Made by a program: the position numbers and the translations under genes. A DNA stretch of 64,000 nucleotides from assembly GCF_903819435.1 (NCBI RefSeq), contig NZ_CAIJDP010000089.1:248001-312000 (forward strand). Reading direction: 5' to 3'. The stretch is from Flavobacterium salmonis. Its GTDB lineage: Bacteria > Bacteroidota > Bacteroidia > Flavobacteriales > Flavobacteriaceae. Below, piece after piece: positions 47,332 through 57,980 of the stretch. The notes under the pieces were generated by a model. That model saw only the letters and a list, made by a program, of their open reading frames with translations. It did no database searches and was not told the DNA's origin. The stretch's first letter is position 1. Every line of letters begins with the position of its first letter.

Positions 47332-47758
47332 AATAGCCGATAAAAAAGAAAATGTTTTTTTGGGTTCAGGATGGGCATTTCCTGTGTCTTTTTCTGCAGG
47401 TAATCATCAGGTAAATATCTCAGCAAACGAAACCAATATAAACGAATCTATCAATATCATTTTGAATACCCGTAAAGGAGAACGTACGCTGGAATCGAAT
47501 TTTGGATCCGGATTACAGCAATTTATGTTTAGAAAAATCGACAATACTTTGAAAGGAGAAATTGTAGAAACTATTCAGTTTTCCTTGTTACGTTACGAAC
47601 CAAGAATAATAGTTCAGGAAGTACGGGTAGCAGCTACAGATTTAATTAATGGTGTTGTCGAAATATTAATTATTTACATCTACGCACAAACGAATACCAG
47701 ACATAATTATGTTTTTCCTTTTCATTTAAACGAAGGAACCAATTTAGCCGGAAAATAA
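47324..47758 (+). CDS. gp25-like baseplate protein (Afp9/Pvc9-like)
   Basis: A 144-residue baseplate subunit (GPW/gp25 family), which initiates sheath assembly. The start is GTG at 47324, inside the PAAR gene. The family motif NTRKGERTLESNFGSGL and the late strands IVQEVRVAATDLINGVVEILIIY are clear. It overlaps the next gene by one base (TAATG). Confidence 0.92.
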   Translation: MDKIADKKENVFLGSGWAFPVSFSAGNHQVNISANETNINESINIILNTRKGERTLESNFGSGLQQFMFRKIDNTLKGEIVETIQFSLLRYEPRIIVQEVRVAATDLINGVVEILIIYIYAQTNTRHNYVFPFHLNEGTNLAGK

Positions 47759-50700
47759 TGCTTGTAATTGATCAAAATAGCGCCATAAATTCACTTAATG
47801 AGTCACTCATTCCTAATTCCACTTTGATTGATGGAAGGACTGAGCAGGACTGGCTGTACTTTGCTGCCGAATTTAGCAAGCTAATCAATTTTTATAATGA
47901 CACCAATACCATTGAAGGAAACTGGAATCCTTTTTTATTAAAAGATCCGGTGTTTTTAATGGCTTCTATATCCAAAACAAATTATAAAAACCTTTATGCT
48001 GTCTACAAGACTATTTGTACAGAAATTCAAAAACAGACACTAAATGCTAACGCAGGTAATTTGAATTCAAAAGCGTTAAGCAAATTATTCGACCACCTGA
48101 ATGCTATTTATAAAATTATCGAAAGCTGGACCCATTATATGCAAAAAACAAATGAAAAATATGATCTTAAAAATTATATCCTTCACGAAGTACAGACAAA
48201 ACTGAGCATAGATTTTTGGGCTATCCAATCTTTTAGACAATACTTATATACCTCATCTGTGAATAAGGTTTTTATTGAGCCTGCGCCTGTAAGTAAATTT
48301 GTTTCTTTTGAAACCCATTTGTGGAGTATCAATAAAGACAAAACTCCTTTTTGGGAAGTTTTTGGATTTGAATCAGAACAAAATATTCTGAATACATCAG
48401 AAACAATGATTGCTTTCAGTTTGAATATTCTGACCAAAAAAGCGGATCAGTTATTTAGTTTTTTACAAACTGTAATTCATCATTCATCTGATGAATTTAA
48501 AAAATTAAGCCATAAAAAAAGTAAATTTCCAGATACAACACTTTTAAGATCTTTTATCAATATTTTAAAAATACAACAAGATCAATTAAACGGCATTTCA
48601 CAAAAACATCTTGATTTTTATTATCGTGATATCTTAAAACAAACCAAATTACCTGCTCTGGCCGACAGTACATTTTTGTGTGCCACACTTGCCAAAACGG
48701 ATTCAGTTTATAATTTACCGGTTGGAACTTTATTTAATGCCGGAGTTGATGCACAAAAAAATCCAATATTATTTGCATCACAAAAAAACACTGCCTTAAA
48801 TCCGGCCAGTATTGTAAGTGCAAATACACTTTGTTATCAGCCTGATACTTCATCTTATAACTTACAATCGATTAAAGCCACCAGCGTACAAAAAGATCCT
48901 GATGGAAAAATAATAAGCTGGCCAACTTTTGGGGAATCAAATCCGAAAGCTTCTTCAGTACCAATCGGAATTGCTTTTGCATCGCCTATGCTATTATTAC
49001 GGGAAGGGAAAAGGATCATCACGCTTACGCTGGAATTTGATTCGGCAATTTATTTAAGTTTTTTACAGAAAGCTTCCTATCTTTTAAGTACCCAAAACGA
49101 TTGGTTAAAACTTGCATTAGACCCAACTGTTTTTAATATAAATACTTCCTTAACTACCGTGACAATAGAAATAAGCCTTGCTGCTACAGAAGCTGCAATA
49201 GAGCCTTTCCTGATTAATCCTGATGGATTAAAGACTGAATGGCCAATGCTTAAAATATTATTTGAATCAGTTCCAAATCCGGTTACGCCTCCAAAAGTGC
49301 TTTCTATTACTATCGGTGTAAAAGTATATGAGGTTAAAACATTTCAGTTGTATAACGATTTTGGGGAATTAAATACTAAAAATCCCTTTCCTCCTTTTGG
49401 ACCGATTCCTTTAGAAAATGCCAATTTTATAATTGGAAACAATGAAATATTCAGTAAGCCTATTGATAATTTTATAACAGAAATCAACTGGGATAAACGT
49501 CCTTCGGATTTTAGAACGTATTACAAACAATACAATGATTATTTGAATCCGGGTTCAACTGACGATGAAAAACCGGGAGTTGGAGAAAGATTTATGAATT
49601 TTATTGGTGCCAGAAAAGAAACTGTTACTGTAGATGATGATGACGAAACTTTTAGCAATGGCAGTTTTATTGTTGACTTTAATGTGTTGGAAGAAAAATC
49701 GTGGCAGGAACTTAAAATATATAAAGTGGACAGCGCAAATGGTATTGATGTGCTTGCTCCAAAAGTAGACAATGACAACCCTGTCTTTTTGTTCGATACT
49801 AATGAAGGAGATCCAACTCTACCTTTTGTTACCAATTCGAGCAGTTATTATATGTATTCCAAAACCACTACATCAGCTTCTCAGGTTGTAATGGATCATA
49901 CTTTTTTGGTTGACCCGAACATTCAGAATGAACCTTTAAAATTTACTGAAAGCAGTTCCTCCGGATTTATAAAAATGATTTTATCCGGGCCGGAATACGG
50001 TTTTGGGTCAGAAATTTATCCAAATGTGGTAACTTCTATTGCACTGGATAATGCTAATAGTCTTGCGAGAGCCAGAGGAAAAAAAGACGCTGTATTTATT
50101 CCGTCTGCAAATTTGCCGTTTGCGCCAAAAATCAAATCGTTTTCGGCTAGTTATTCGGCTACCGTAACGTATAAATTTGACAGCACGGCAGCAGAATATC
50201 CCTTGCAGTATTTTATCTATACGCCTTTTAGCAATTATCAGATATTTGATAATTCTGACCAGACCAATACAGCAAGCACCTCTATTGCAGAGCCTAATCC
50301 AACTGTTACAGCTGGCTTGCCACTTTATCCTTCGTTTAATTATACCGGAGGATTATTTATTGAACTCGAAAATTTAATCTGCAACAGTTCATTAAATTTA
50401 TATTTTGAATTAGCCCGAAATTCAACTGCAATTACACCTGGTCACAGCGTTAACTACTCCTATTTAAACAATTCCGGCTGGAGCCAAATAAAACCATTAG
50501 CTGACGAAACGAATCAGTTTAAATGTTCAGGAATTATAACACTTCCTATTCCGGCAGATTGCAATAACAATGAAATTTACATGCCCGGGAAAAACAATTG
50601 GATTTCTATTGTTGTTTCGGGCAAGCCTGACTCCTACTCTAAAACGACTTTTTTACAAACAAACGGATTTAGCGTTCAGCGAACAGGAACAGAATTTTTA

Positions 50701-51459
50701 TTGGATACGGAAACTCCACAGATAAATAGCGGTACAATCACCAAACCGCAAAATGCAATTCCACAGATTGCAACACTGATTCAGCCATTTGCTTCTTTTG
50801 GAGGAAAAGCAGCAGAAAACGAAACCAATAAAAATCAAAGAGTTAGTACTACTATCAAAACAAAAAACAGAGTCATTACGTCTTCTGATTATTATACTTT
50901 AATCGCTCAACAATACGATAGTGTTTATTATTCAAAAATTGTAAATAAAAAATATAAAAACAGCTGTACTGTTTATCTGGTAAAAAAAATGGACAGTGGG
51001 AACGACAGTAATGCTTTTATCCCTTTGGCGTCAAACAGTCTGGAAATCGATGTAGAAGATTTTTTAAAAGAAAATGCTTCTCCGTTTGCAAACATTACAG
51101 TTTCGAATTTTAATATGGAATATGTTTCTGTTACTGCTAAAATAGTTGTTGAAAGCGGTTATCAGCCAATCCTAATTCATAAAAATGTAAATGATGCTTT
51201 AAAACTATATCTGTCGCCCTGGATTAACAGTTCTGCAGCTCAGACAGAAATTGACAAACCACTGATTAATGCCAAAGTGACCACTTTTATTCAAAATATC
51301 GAAGGGGTAGCTTTGGCTGAAAATGTTTCATTCTCCAGTTATTACATTAATTCCAAAACAGGAATACAAACGGTTTGCAAAAAAAATAAAGCTACGCTTA
51401 AAGCTTATGGTCCAACGACACTTTTAGTTTCAGCACCTGATCACAATATTACTTTTTAA
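47758..51459 (+). CDS. Baseplate J/gp6-like protein, large (Afp11/Pvc11-like)
   Basis: A 1233-residue baseplate wedge protein. The N-terminal third is helical; the middle is beta-rich; the C-terminal third has baseplate J features (KNRVITSSDYYTLIAQQYDSVYYSKIV, DFLKENASPFANITVSNFNMEYVSV, INAKVTTFIQNIEGVA). It should surround the spike and transmit the contraction signal. It is followed after 8 bases by a second wedge-type gene. Confidence 0.82.
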   Translation: MLVIDQNSAINSLNESLIPNSTLIDGRTEQDWLYFAAEFSKLINFYNDTNTIEGNWNPFLLKDPVFLMASISKTNYKNLYAVYKTICTEIQKQTLNANAGNLNSKALSKLFDHLNAIYKIIESWTHYMQKTNEKYDLKNYILHEVQTKLSIDFWAIQSFRQYLYTSSVNKVFIEPAPVSKFVSFETHLWSINKDKTPFWEVFGFESEQNILNTSETMIAFSLNILTKKADQLFSFLQTVIHHSSDEFKKLSHKKSKFPDTTLLRSFINILKIQQDQLNGISQKHLDFYYRDILKQTKLPALADSTFLCATLAKTDSVYNLPVGTLFNAGVDAQKNPILFASQKNTALNPASIVSANTLCYQPDTSSYNLQSIKATSVQKDPDGKIISWPTFGESNPKASSVPIGIAFASPMLLLREGKRIITLTLEFDSAIYLSFLQKASYLLSTQNDWLKLALDPTVFNINTSLTTVTIEISLAATEAAIEPFLINPDGLKTEWPMLKILFESVPNPVTPPKVLSITIGVKVYEVKTFQLYNDFGELNTKNPFPPFGPIPLENANFIIGNNEIFSKPIDNFITEINWDKRPSDFRTYYKQYNDYLNPGSTDDEKPGVGERFMNFIGARKETVTVDDDDETFSNGSFIVDFNVLEEKSWQELKIYKVDSANGIDVLAPKVDNDNPVFLFDTNEGDPTLPFVTNSSSYYMYSKTTTSASQVVMDHTFLVDPNIQNEPLKFTESSSSGFIKMILSGPEYGFGSEIYPNVVTSIALDNANSLARARGKKDAVFIPSANLPFAPKIKSFSASYSATVTYKFDSTAAEYPLQYFIYTPFSNYQIFDNSDQTNTASTSIAEPNPTVTAGLPLYPSFNYTGGLFIELENLICNSSLNLYFELARNSTAITPGHSVNYSYLNNSGWSQIKPLADETNQFKCSGIITLPIPADCNNNEIYMPGKNNWISIVVSGKPDSYSKTTFLQTNGFSVQRTGTEFLLDTETPQINSGTITKPQNAIPQIATLIQPFASFGGKAAENETNKNQRVSTTIKTKNRVITSSDYYTLIAQQYDSVYYSKIVNKKYKNSCTVYLVKKMDSGNDSNAFIPLASNSLEIDVEDFLKENASPFANITVSNFNMEYVSVTAKIVVESGYQPILIHKNVNDALKLYLSPWINSSAAQTEIDKPLINAKVTTFIQNIEGVALAENVSFSSYYINSKTGIQTVCKKNKATLKAYGPTTLLVSAPDHNITF

Positions 51460-51467
51460 TCTGAGAA

Positions 51468-54239
51468 ATGGATACAATCAATCACATAACAAAGACACCG
51501 CTTCCTCCGCATCAGGATTTCACTTTTCTGAAAAACGAAGCACTTGGTTATATCCAAAAACATATTGGAAGTGAATGGACAAACTTTAACCCAAGTGATC
51601 CGGGAATGACTATTTTAGATCAGTTTTGTTATGCACTCACTGAATTGGGGTATTGTACTGATTTTAGTATTCCGGATATTTTAACAGATGCAAACGGTGA
51701 TCTCGAAATTAATAACCAGTTTTATTTACCATATCAAATACTTACAACTGCTCCGTATACAATTGATGATTATAAAAAATATTTGATTGATGGTATCGAA
51801 GAGGTCTATAATGTTGCCATAATTTGCTATAACAATAATATTTTTCCCTTTAATAAAGTATATCAGGTTTATCTTTATGTAAATCCTGAAATTACGAATC
51901 CCAATAAAATTAAAAATATTTGTAAATCGGCATTTTATTTACTCAACAAAAGCCGAAATTTAGGAGAGCTATTTAATGTCCCTATTGCACTCCAGCCTGT
52001 AAATTGCTGGATTGGAGGAAAATTAGACCTCAAAAAAGAAGCTGACCCCTATACCGTATTACTGGAACTGCAAGCTGCACTCCGTTCTTATGTGTTTTCT
52101 AAAATTGCACAAACAAGTACGGATAATTTAAAACTTGCTGGATATACTTCATCTGAAATTTATGATGGCCCTTATTTAGAAAACGGCTGGATTATAACAG
52201 AATCTTTAGTTGATAAAAAAGATACTATTCAGGCAGTTGATTTAGTTTCTGTAATAGAATATGTGGCTGGAGTTGATTCCATTTCCGGTTTACAGCTTTA
52301 TCAGGAACAAAAAACTGTTGCTCTGCTTCAGTCTACAGTAAATCAAATTTTGTCAATTGATATTTTGGGCTCTTATCAAAATAAAAACCTGATATTGAGC
52401 TGTAACGGTAAAGATTTGTCTTTTGATTCTTTTAGACCGTTATTGGCCAACATTGATAATTTTGAAAAAACAACCAGTATTATAAGCAATAGTACAGGTT
52501 TAAAATTACCTAAAAGTTACTTCAGGGATATTAACACCTATTATTCTATTCAAAATACATTTCCGGCGCAATACAATATTGGCGATGATACGATCGAAGA
52601 TGAGACAAAACCGGTTCAGGTGGCACAATCACGGCAGTTAAAAGGATATTTGACATTATTTGATCAAATACTGGCTAATCAGTTTTCGCAATTGGCTAAT
52701 ATTTCTAAACTTTTTTCTTTTAAGAATTCTGTTTGTGGAACCCCTTCAGATGAAGAAGCTTTTTATGCCGTAAAAGATAAATACGAGCAAAAGCATTTAG
52801 AATATCCCGTACCCTACAAAATGTTTTCGCCTAGCTATTATTATCAGTCACTATATACAGTTCCTCATATCCAGCCTTTATTAAAAGACAGCAATACGTT
52901 TAATTACAGCTACGGTAATGAATCTCAGGCAGAATTGAAAGAAAAAAGCTGGATTGAATATCAGCAGGATCCTTATAATCCATACATATTTGGTTTAATG
53001 AAGCTTATGGAACAGGAAAATGTAAGCCTTGACCGAAGAAATAAATTACTCGATCACCTGCTTTCACGTCACGGCGAATCTCCAAAGGTCATTGATTCTA
53101 TTATTGATGATACGATTTATACCGGAGACAAACGAAAAGACCAAATAATTTTAAAAAGCCTTTATTTACAAAATCTTGGTCTGCTGTCATACAACAGACA
53201 AAAAGCATATAATTTTCTAAGTGCCTCAAAAATAGCAAATCCAGTTAATGGTAAACTGGATATAAATTTGCCAAAAATTAAGGTAAACAATTTTCAATTT
53301 ATAAATGAAAACACTTCTGATTTCATCTTCAGATCTGAAAAAATCAATAAAAAAGAGAAATTACATTTGAATGATTTCAACAATTTTTCAGGAATTGAAT
53401 TAAAACTGAATTTACTCTTCGGGTTAAGAAATATATATTCTAATTTCATTACAAGCAAACTTGATATTTTAAAAAATAACTCTGAAAATCAATCGGATAG
53501 TAATGCTTTCAAAACGATACGTGAAGCATTATGGTTTACAGAAAAAAGAAACGGAAGTGTGCTTTTGGAATCGGTACTTTTTTTAAATCAATTAAAATTT
53601 AATCTCGAAATAATAAAAGCAAATCAGGTAAATTATGCTTCTTACAGTATTGAAAACATTGATTTTCAAACGGTAACCAATCTGAATTATGTTTTAAACA
53701 GTACAGATCAAACTACGTTAGATGTGCAGTTACAGCAAAATTTTTTATTGTTTGCTGATGTAAAATATTTTTTCACTCCCGGAAATGAAACTATCGAAAA
53801 TCAAAGCGATTATGTAAAAACGGCACTGTCCAATTATTCTTTCCGGATAACGATTTCATCAGGAAATGGAAAAGTAACTCTTGATTCTAAAATTTTTAAA
53901 AAGAGCATTTTCCTGATATTCCCAAATTTTATTCATCCGTTTCATACTGCTGAATTTAAAAAACGCTTAAAACAGTTTCTTAAAATCAATCTTCCGGTGA
54001 ATGTTAACTATGAATGTCTCTTTTTAACCAGTCAGCAATTAGAAGGATTTATTCCGGATTATCTCTACTGGTATGAAAGTTTACGATACAAAGATGAATT
54101 ACTTCCGATTAGAAATGATTCAGAGTATCCTTCAACAGATAACTCAGATAAAACAGTGACCATAAATCCTGTTGAGTCTGCAATGAATCTCATAAGCAGT
54201 TTAACCTCAATTTTAGAAGCAAAAAATGGAAGAAATTAA
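51468..54239 (+). CDS. Second baseplate wedge protein (Afp12/Pvc12-like)
   Basis: A 923-residue protein. The N-terminus has the eCIS wedge signature NPSDPGMTILDQFCYALTELGYCTDFSIPD (around 42-72), shared with gp6/baseplate J proteins. Later segments are mixed. A gp6-like heterodimer with the preceding protein is expected, as in Afp and PVC baseplates. Its end overlaps the tape-measure start by 14 bases. Confidence 0.8.
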   Translation: MDTINHITKTPLPPHQDFTFLKNEALGYIQKHIGSEWTNFNPSDPGMTILDQFCYALTELGYCTDFSIPDILTDANGDLEINNQFYLPYQILTTAPYTIDDYKKYLIDGIEEVYNVAIICYNNNIFPFNKVYQVYLYVNPEITNPNKIKNICKSAFYLLNKSRNLGELFNVPIALQPVNCWIGGKLDLKKEADPYTVLLELQAALRSYVFSKIAQTSTDNLKLAGYTSSEIYDGPYLENGWIITESLVDKKDTIQAVDLVSVIEYVAGVDSISGLQLYQEQKTVALLQSTVNQILSIDILGSYQNKNLILSCNGKDLSFDSFRPLLANIDNFEKTTSIISNSTGLKLPKSYFRDINTYYSIQNTFPAQYNIGDDTIEDETKPVQVAQSRQLKGYLTLFDQILANQFSQLANISKLFSFKNSVCGTPSDEEAFYAVKDKYEQKHLEYPVPYKMFSPSYYYQSLYTVPHIQPLLKDSNTFNYSYGNESQAELKEKSWIEYQQDPYNPYIFGLMKLMEQENVSLDRRNKLLDHLLSRHGESPKVIDSIIDDTIYTGDKRKDQIILKSLYLQNLGLLSYNRQKAYNFLSASKIANPVNGKLDINLPKIKVNNFQFINENTSDFIFRSEKINKKEKLHLNDFNNFSGIELKLNLLFGLRNIYSNFITSKLDILKNNSENQSDSNAFKTIREALWFTEKRNGSVLLESVLFLNQLKFNLEIIKANQVNYASYSIENIDFQTVTNLNYVLNSTDQTTLDVQLQQNFLLFADVKYFFTPGNETIENQSDYVKTALSNYSFRITISSGNGKVTLDSKIFKKSIFLIFPNFIHPFHTAEFKKRLKQFLKINLPVNVNYECLFLTSQQLEGFIPDYLYWYESLRYKDELLPIRNDSEYPSTDNSDKTVTINPVESAMNLISSLTSILEAKNGRN

Positions 54240-57200
54240 CCGCCATATTGTATCAAGCCTAAAGTGGGACACTACTTTTGATCAAAAAAATGAAGGATAC
54301 AAACTTCAGGACCGTTTGAGTTCGTGGAGCAAAATCGCTTTACCCAGAGAAGTCGCTAATATATTTAATGAGCTTTGTCCGCCTGAACAAAGCTGGAGAA
54401 TTGAATCGCTGGAATTAAACCTTGGCCCGTGCGATTATGATGATCTTGAGTTTGATTTAAGCACCAAAATTCGAAATCAGCTGAAGGAAAAAATTGCTGA
54501 AATGATTATCTACCAAAATCATCAGAAGAAAAACCTGATTTCGGTTTACAACAAAGAAAAATCGATCCTGGAGAATCTTATTGTTTTTTTGATGGAAGGC
54601 TATTTGCCATGGAATTACCAAAACAAAGAAGGATCTATTAACGAAATATTGGCCGAATTACTTCAGAATAATTTAGCCGAGGTTAGTATTATCATCAAAA
54701 AAGCAGGAATTACCCATGAACAGGTAAGAAAAAGAATCGCCTGGCAATTTAACGAAAGTAATATAACCAAAATAATCGCTGCACTTGAACCCAATAATAG
54801 CAATACTATAGTTGAATTCACCTCAGTTATGACGAAACTTAAGGTAAAAGAAACTATTATTCAGACCAGTGCCATCAATTTCAAAAAAAATCTTTGGTTT
54901 TTTATATTCAATTTTCTGCTGCTGGAGCGAGGAACTCTTTTTAATAAACTGGCGTTTATGAAAAGCAGTATTCTTCAAATGGCAAATCATTACAATATTT
55001 CGTATACTGAACTTATTTTGCTGATTGAAAACACGATTATAAAACTTTCTGATAAAACCAGTCAGGACAATGATTTTATTGTTTCGCTAAAAACACTTAC
55101 ACAGGAATTTGAATCTCAAAAAAAAGACCCTTATCAGCCTGAAAAAAACGAAGATTACTGGGATATTTTCGAACAATTGCTAAACAATACAATTAAAGAA
55201 AAAACAAATACCAATAAAAACGATTTGAATGAATTGATTGTTGCGCTGAGCAATGAGAATCCAACAAAATTTAGCACACTCATAAATAAAGCTTTACATA
55301 ACGATAATGCTCTTATTTTACTGATTCAGGATCTAAATGAAACAGCTCTCAGATTATTGTTTTCTAACTTCGATACAGCTTCATCATCGTTGCATCTGGA
55401 TACTATAATTTGTCTGAACAAATTAAGCAGCACCCTTAAGTTGAAAACAAACAGCAAGACCTTATGGCAAATCTCAATTGTTTTTCTGATAAAAAATAAA
55501 AATGTAAATCATAGTACATTTATACTCCACTGCATTACAGAATTAAGTAAGAAGAATAATCTTGATCCGGAACATTTATTAGAATCGTTTACCAGTTCCA
55601 GAATTCCTTCTGATGTAAAAAATCATAATTCTGAAATAATTTACAACAGCCTCAATGCTATTTATTGCAGTGAAATAACCCGTAATAATTCGAGTTATCC
55701 TGCCACTCATTTCAAAAACTTACTATCAAAACTCGAAATCCAATTACAAAAAAAATCAGCCCAAAAAGAGCTTTTTACAGACCTGCAAAGATCACTTATC
55801 AAAAACATCACGCTGCATCCCAAAATGGCTTTCGAAGTAATGCTTTCGTATGGCAATAAAGATTTGCTAAAAAAAATACTTCCATTGGTTCTTAACCGTG
55901 AATTATTGAAACTATTGGTTAAAACTGCCAACTATAAAAAAACAAAACTGGTAGAAACGATTCAGATGGTATACGAAATCTTAAATGCCAAAGAAAAATA
56001 CGATTTTCCTGAAGAGCTTCTTACTAATGATTTGCTGTTGTTTGGTATACAGGAAATATTTCTTCATCCGGAACATAATTCATCGCTGTTCCTGGAAACC
56101 ATTATTCTTCAGTTATCCCAAAAAGTAACCCATACACATCGTAAAAATTACTTTCAGTTTATAACCAAACTATTGCTTTCTAAAAAAATAAAGTCTTTTG
56201 GAGTCGCAGTCAAAAATACTTTTTTTAATCAATTGAGAAACAACAGCGCCATAGACGTTATAGAACTAGCACTTTTGATACAGAGCACATCTCAACAATC
56301 CCACTCTGAATTATCTCATTTGCTGATTCTGAATTTTGATGATCCTAAATTTATTTTATTACGAAAAAAGGACGAAAAAGAAAGTAAAATCCTTATGCAT
56401 TATTTTTTAAAGAACAGTACATCTTTAAAAAAACACTGGATAGCAGAACAATCTGCCCTATTGACTAAAAAAATCACAACACTTTCAAAAACAGAAATTT
56501 GTTCTGGATTAAATGAATTGTTCTGGATAACGATTTTAAAATATTCTGCCTATAAAGGAAATGAAATCCTGTTTCAAAAAATGCTGCAAAATGCGCTCAA
56601 CGTTTACCTGGAAACCAATAGTAGCAATAATCAAAATCAGCTTATAGAGGAGATAAAACGTCTTCATAAAATAGATTTAAAAAATAAGGCCCTCCCCTCT
56701 TTTATAGAAAATCCTAGCATGAGAAATCTGCCTGAGGATACATTGCCTTTGAAGAATAAAACTAAAAGCAAAATTTTGTTTGCAGGTAAAAACCTTTCAG
56801 AAAAAGAAAAACAGGAGTGGTTCTCACTCATCATCCGTCAAAAACAAATTCCTGTTGCCTTAAGTATTTCCGGAACATTTGACATTAAGGAATTACTCGG
56901 TGAAATTGTAGTAAACCATCCTAAAATATTTTTCGGAATAATCAAAAATGAATTCGTTGCCGAAGCGCAATTAGACTGGCTTAGCCGTACTATTGATTTT
57001 GACAATTTATGCAGCTCAATTGGTCAATTAGATAAAAACAGAGAGTCTTATCTGAGAATCCTAAAAAAATTCCACTCCGTTTTAGGAACCGTTGCGATTA
57101 AAGGAATAGCCTCAAAAGAAATACAAATACTGTTATTAAGAAAACTGCTCAAAGCCGCAGCAAATGATAACTGGAAGCTCATTTCGATTGATAAAATCTG

Positions 57201-57927
57201 GAATGAATTAATCTGGGAAGTGGTAACCCAAAAAGGAATTACAAAAAAAACCTTCCTGATCGACATTGAAAAACACATTCACCTATTTCCACTGTCTTTA
57301 CAACTTAGTTTTAGAGCAGTAAGCAATGCCGAAAAACAAACTGCTCTAATCTCAAAAAATATTGAAATACTTGAAAAAATGGAACGAATAAGCATCAGTA
57401 AAAAAACAAAAGCCCCTATTCGGGAGGGTATTGCTGTCAGAAACGCCGGAATCGTAATCTTAAACAGCTATATCATTATGCTTTTTGAGAGGCTTAAATT
57501 GGTAGCTGATAACGAATTTACCAGTATAGAAAATCAGATTCGCGCTTCTCAATACCTGCAATATGTAGTTACAGGATTAACAAAAACAGAAGAAGCATAT
57601 TTACCCCTAAACAAGGTATTGTGCGGATTATCGATGATGCATGCCATACCGGACGAAATCGAAATTCCCGAAGAAAATAAAACATTAATCAACAGTTTAA
57701 TCTTGGCTGCTATTTCTTACTGGGATGCAATTGGCGATTGTTCAGTAGATGGTTTTAGAGGAAACTGGCTTGTACGCGACGGAATCCTGACAGAACTTGA
57801 AGACAGATGGGAACTTACAGTAGACAAGAAAGCCTATGATGTACTGATCAACAAATCACCTTTTGCTTTTTCAATTATAAAATATGCCTGGATGGACAAA
57901 CCATTGCATGTTAACTGGCCTTATTAA
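54226..57927 (+). CDS. Contractile injection system tape measure protein (Afp14-like)
   Basis: A 1233-residue protein. The N-terminus (HIVSSLKWDTTFDQ, LQDRLSSWSK, ELCPPEQSWRIESLELNLGPCDYDD) matches my memory of the CIS tape-measure family start. The body is almost entirely helical, with many repeated helix-turn-helix-like units. The C-terminus has the conserved AGIVILNSYIIMLFERL, ASQYLQYVVTG and PLNKVLCGL segments and ends KYAWMDKPLHVNWPY. It sets tail length and helps assembly. No toxin domain is visible in it. Confidence 0.85.
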   Translation: MEEINRHIVSSLKWDTTFDQKNEGYKLQDRLSSWSKIALPREVANIFNELCPPEQSWRIESLELNLGPCDYDDLEFDLSTKIRNQLKEKIAEMIIYQNHQKKNLISVYNKEKSILENLIVFLMEGYLPWNYQNKEGSINEILAELLQNNLAEVSIIIKKAGITHEQVRKRIAWQFNESNITKIIAALEPNNSNTIVEFTSVMTKLKVKETIIQTSAINFKKNLWFFIFNFLLLERGTLFNKLAFMKSSILQMANHYNISYTELILLIENTIIKLSDKTSQDNDFIVSLKTLTQEFESQKKDPYQPEKNEDYWDIFEQLLNNTIKEKTNTNKNDLNELIVALSNENPTKFSTLINKALHNDNALILLIQDLNETALRLLFSNFDTASSSLHLDTIICLNKLSSTLKLKTNSKTLWQISIVFLIKNKNVNHSTFILHCITELSKKNNLDPEHLLESFTSSRIPSDVKNHNSEIIYNSLNAIYCSEITRNNSSYPATHFKNLLSKLEIQLQKKSAQKELFTDLQRSLIKNITLHPKMAFEVMLSYGNKDLLKKILPLVLNRELLKLLVKTANYKKTKLVETIQMVYEILNAKEKYDFPEELLTNDLLLFGIQEIFLHPEHNSSLFLETIILQLSQKVTHTHRKNYFQFITKLLLSKKIKSFGVAVKNTFFNQLRNNSAIDVIELALLIQSTSQQSHSELSHLLILNFDDPKFILLRKKDEKESKILMHYFLKNSTSLKKHWIAEQSALLTKKITTLSKTEICSGLNELFWITILKYSAYKGNEILFQKMLQNALNVYLETNSSNNQNQLIEEIKRLHKIDLKNKALPSFIENPSMRNLPEDTLPLKNKTKSKILFAGKNLSEKEKQEWFSLIIRQKQIPVALSISGTFDIKELLGEIVVNHPKIFFGIIKNEFVAEAQLDWLSRTIDFDNLCSSIGQLDKNRESYLRILKKFHSVLGTVAIKGIASKEIQILLLRKLLKAAANDNWKLISIDKIWNELIWEVVTQKGITKKTFLIDIEKHIHLFPLSLQLSFRAVSNAEKQTALISKNIEILEKMERISISKKTKAPIREGIAVRNAGIVILNSYIIMLFERLKLVADNEFTSIENQIRASQYLQYVVTGLTKTEEAYLPLNKVLCGLSMMHAIPDEIEIPEENKTLINSLILAAISYWDAIGDCSVDGFRGNWLVRDGILTELEDRWELTVDKKAYDVLINKSPFAFSIIKYAWMDKPLHVNWPY

Positions 57928-57980
57928 AACTATAAATACAATCTCTTAAAATAAAAAATTAATCAATTAAAAAATCAATT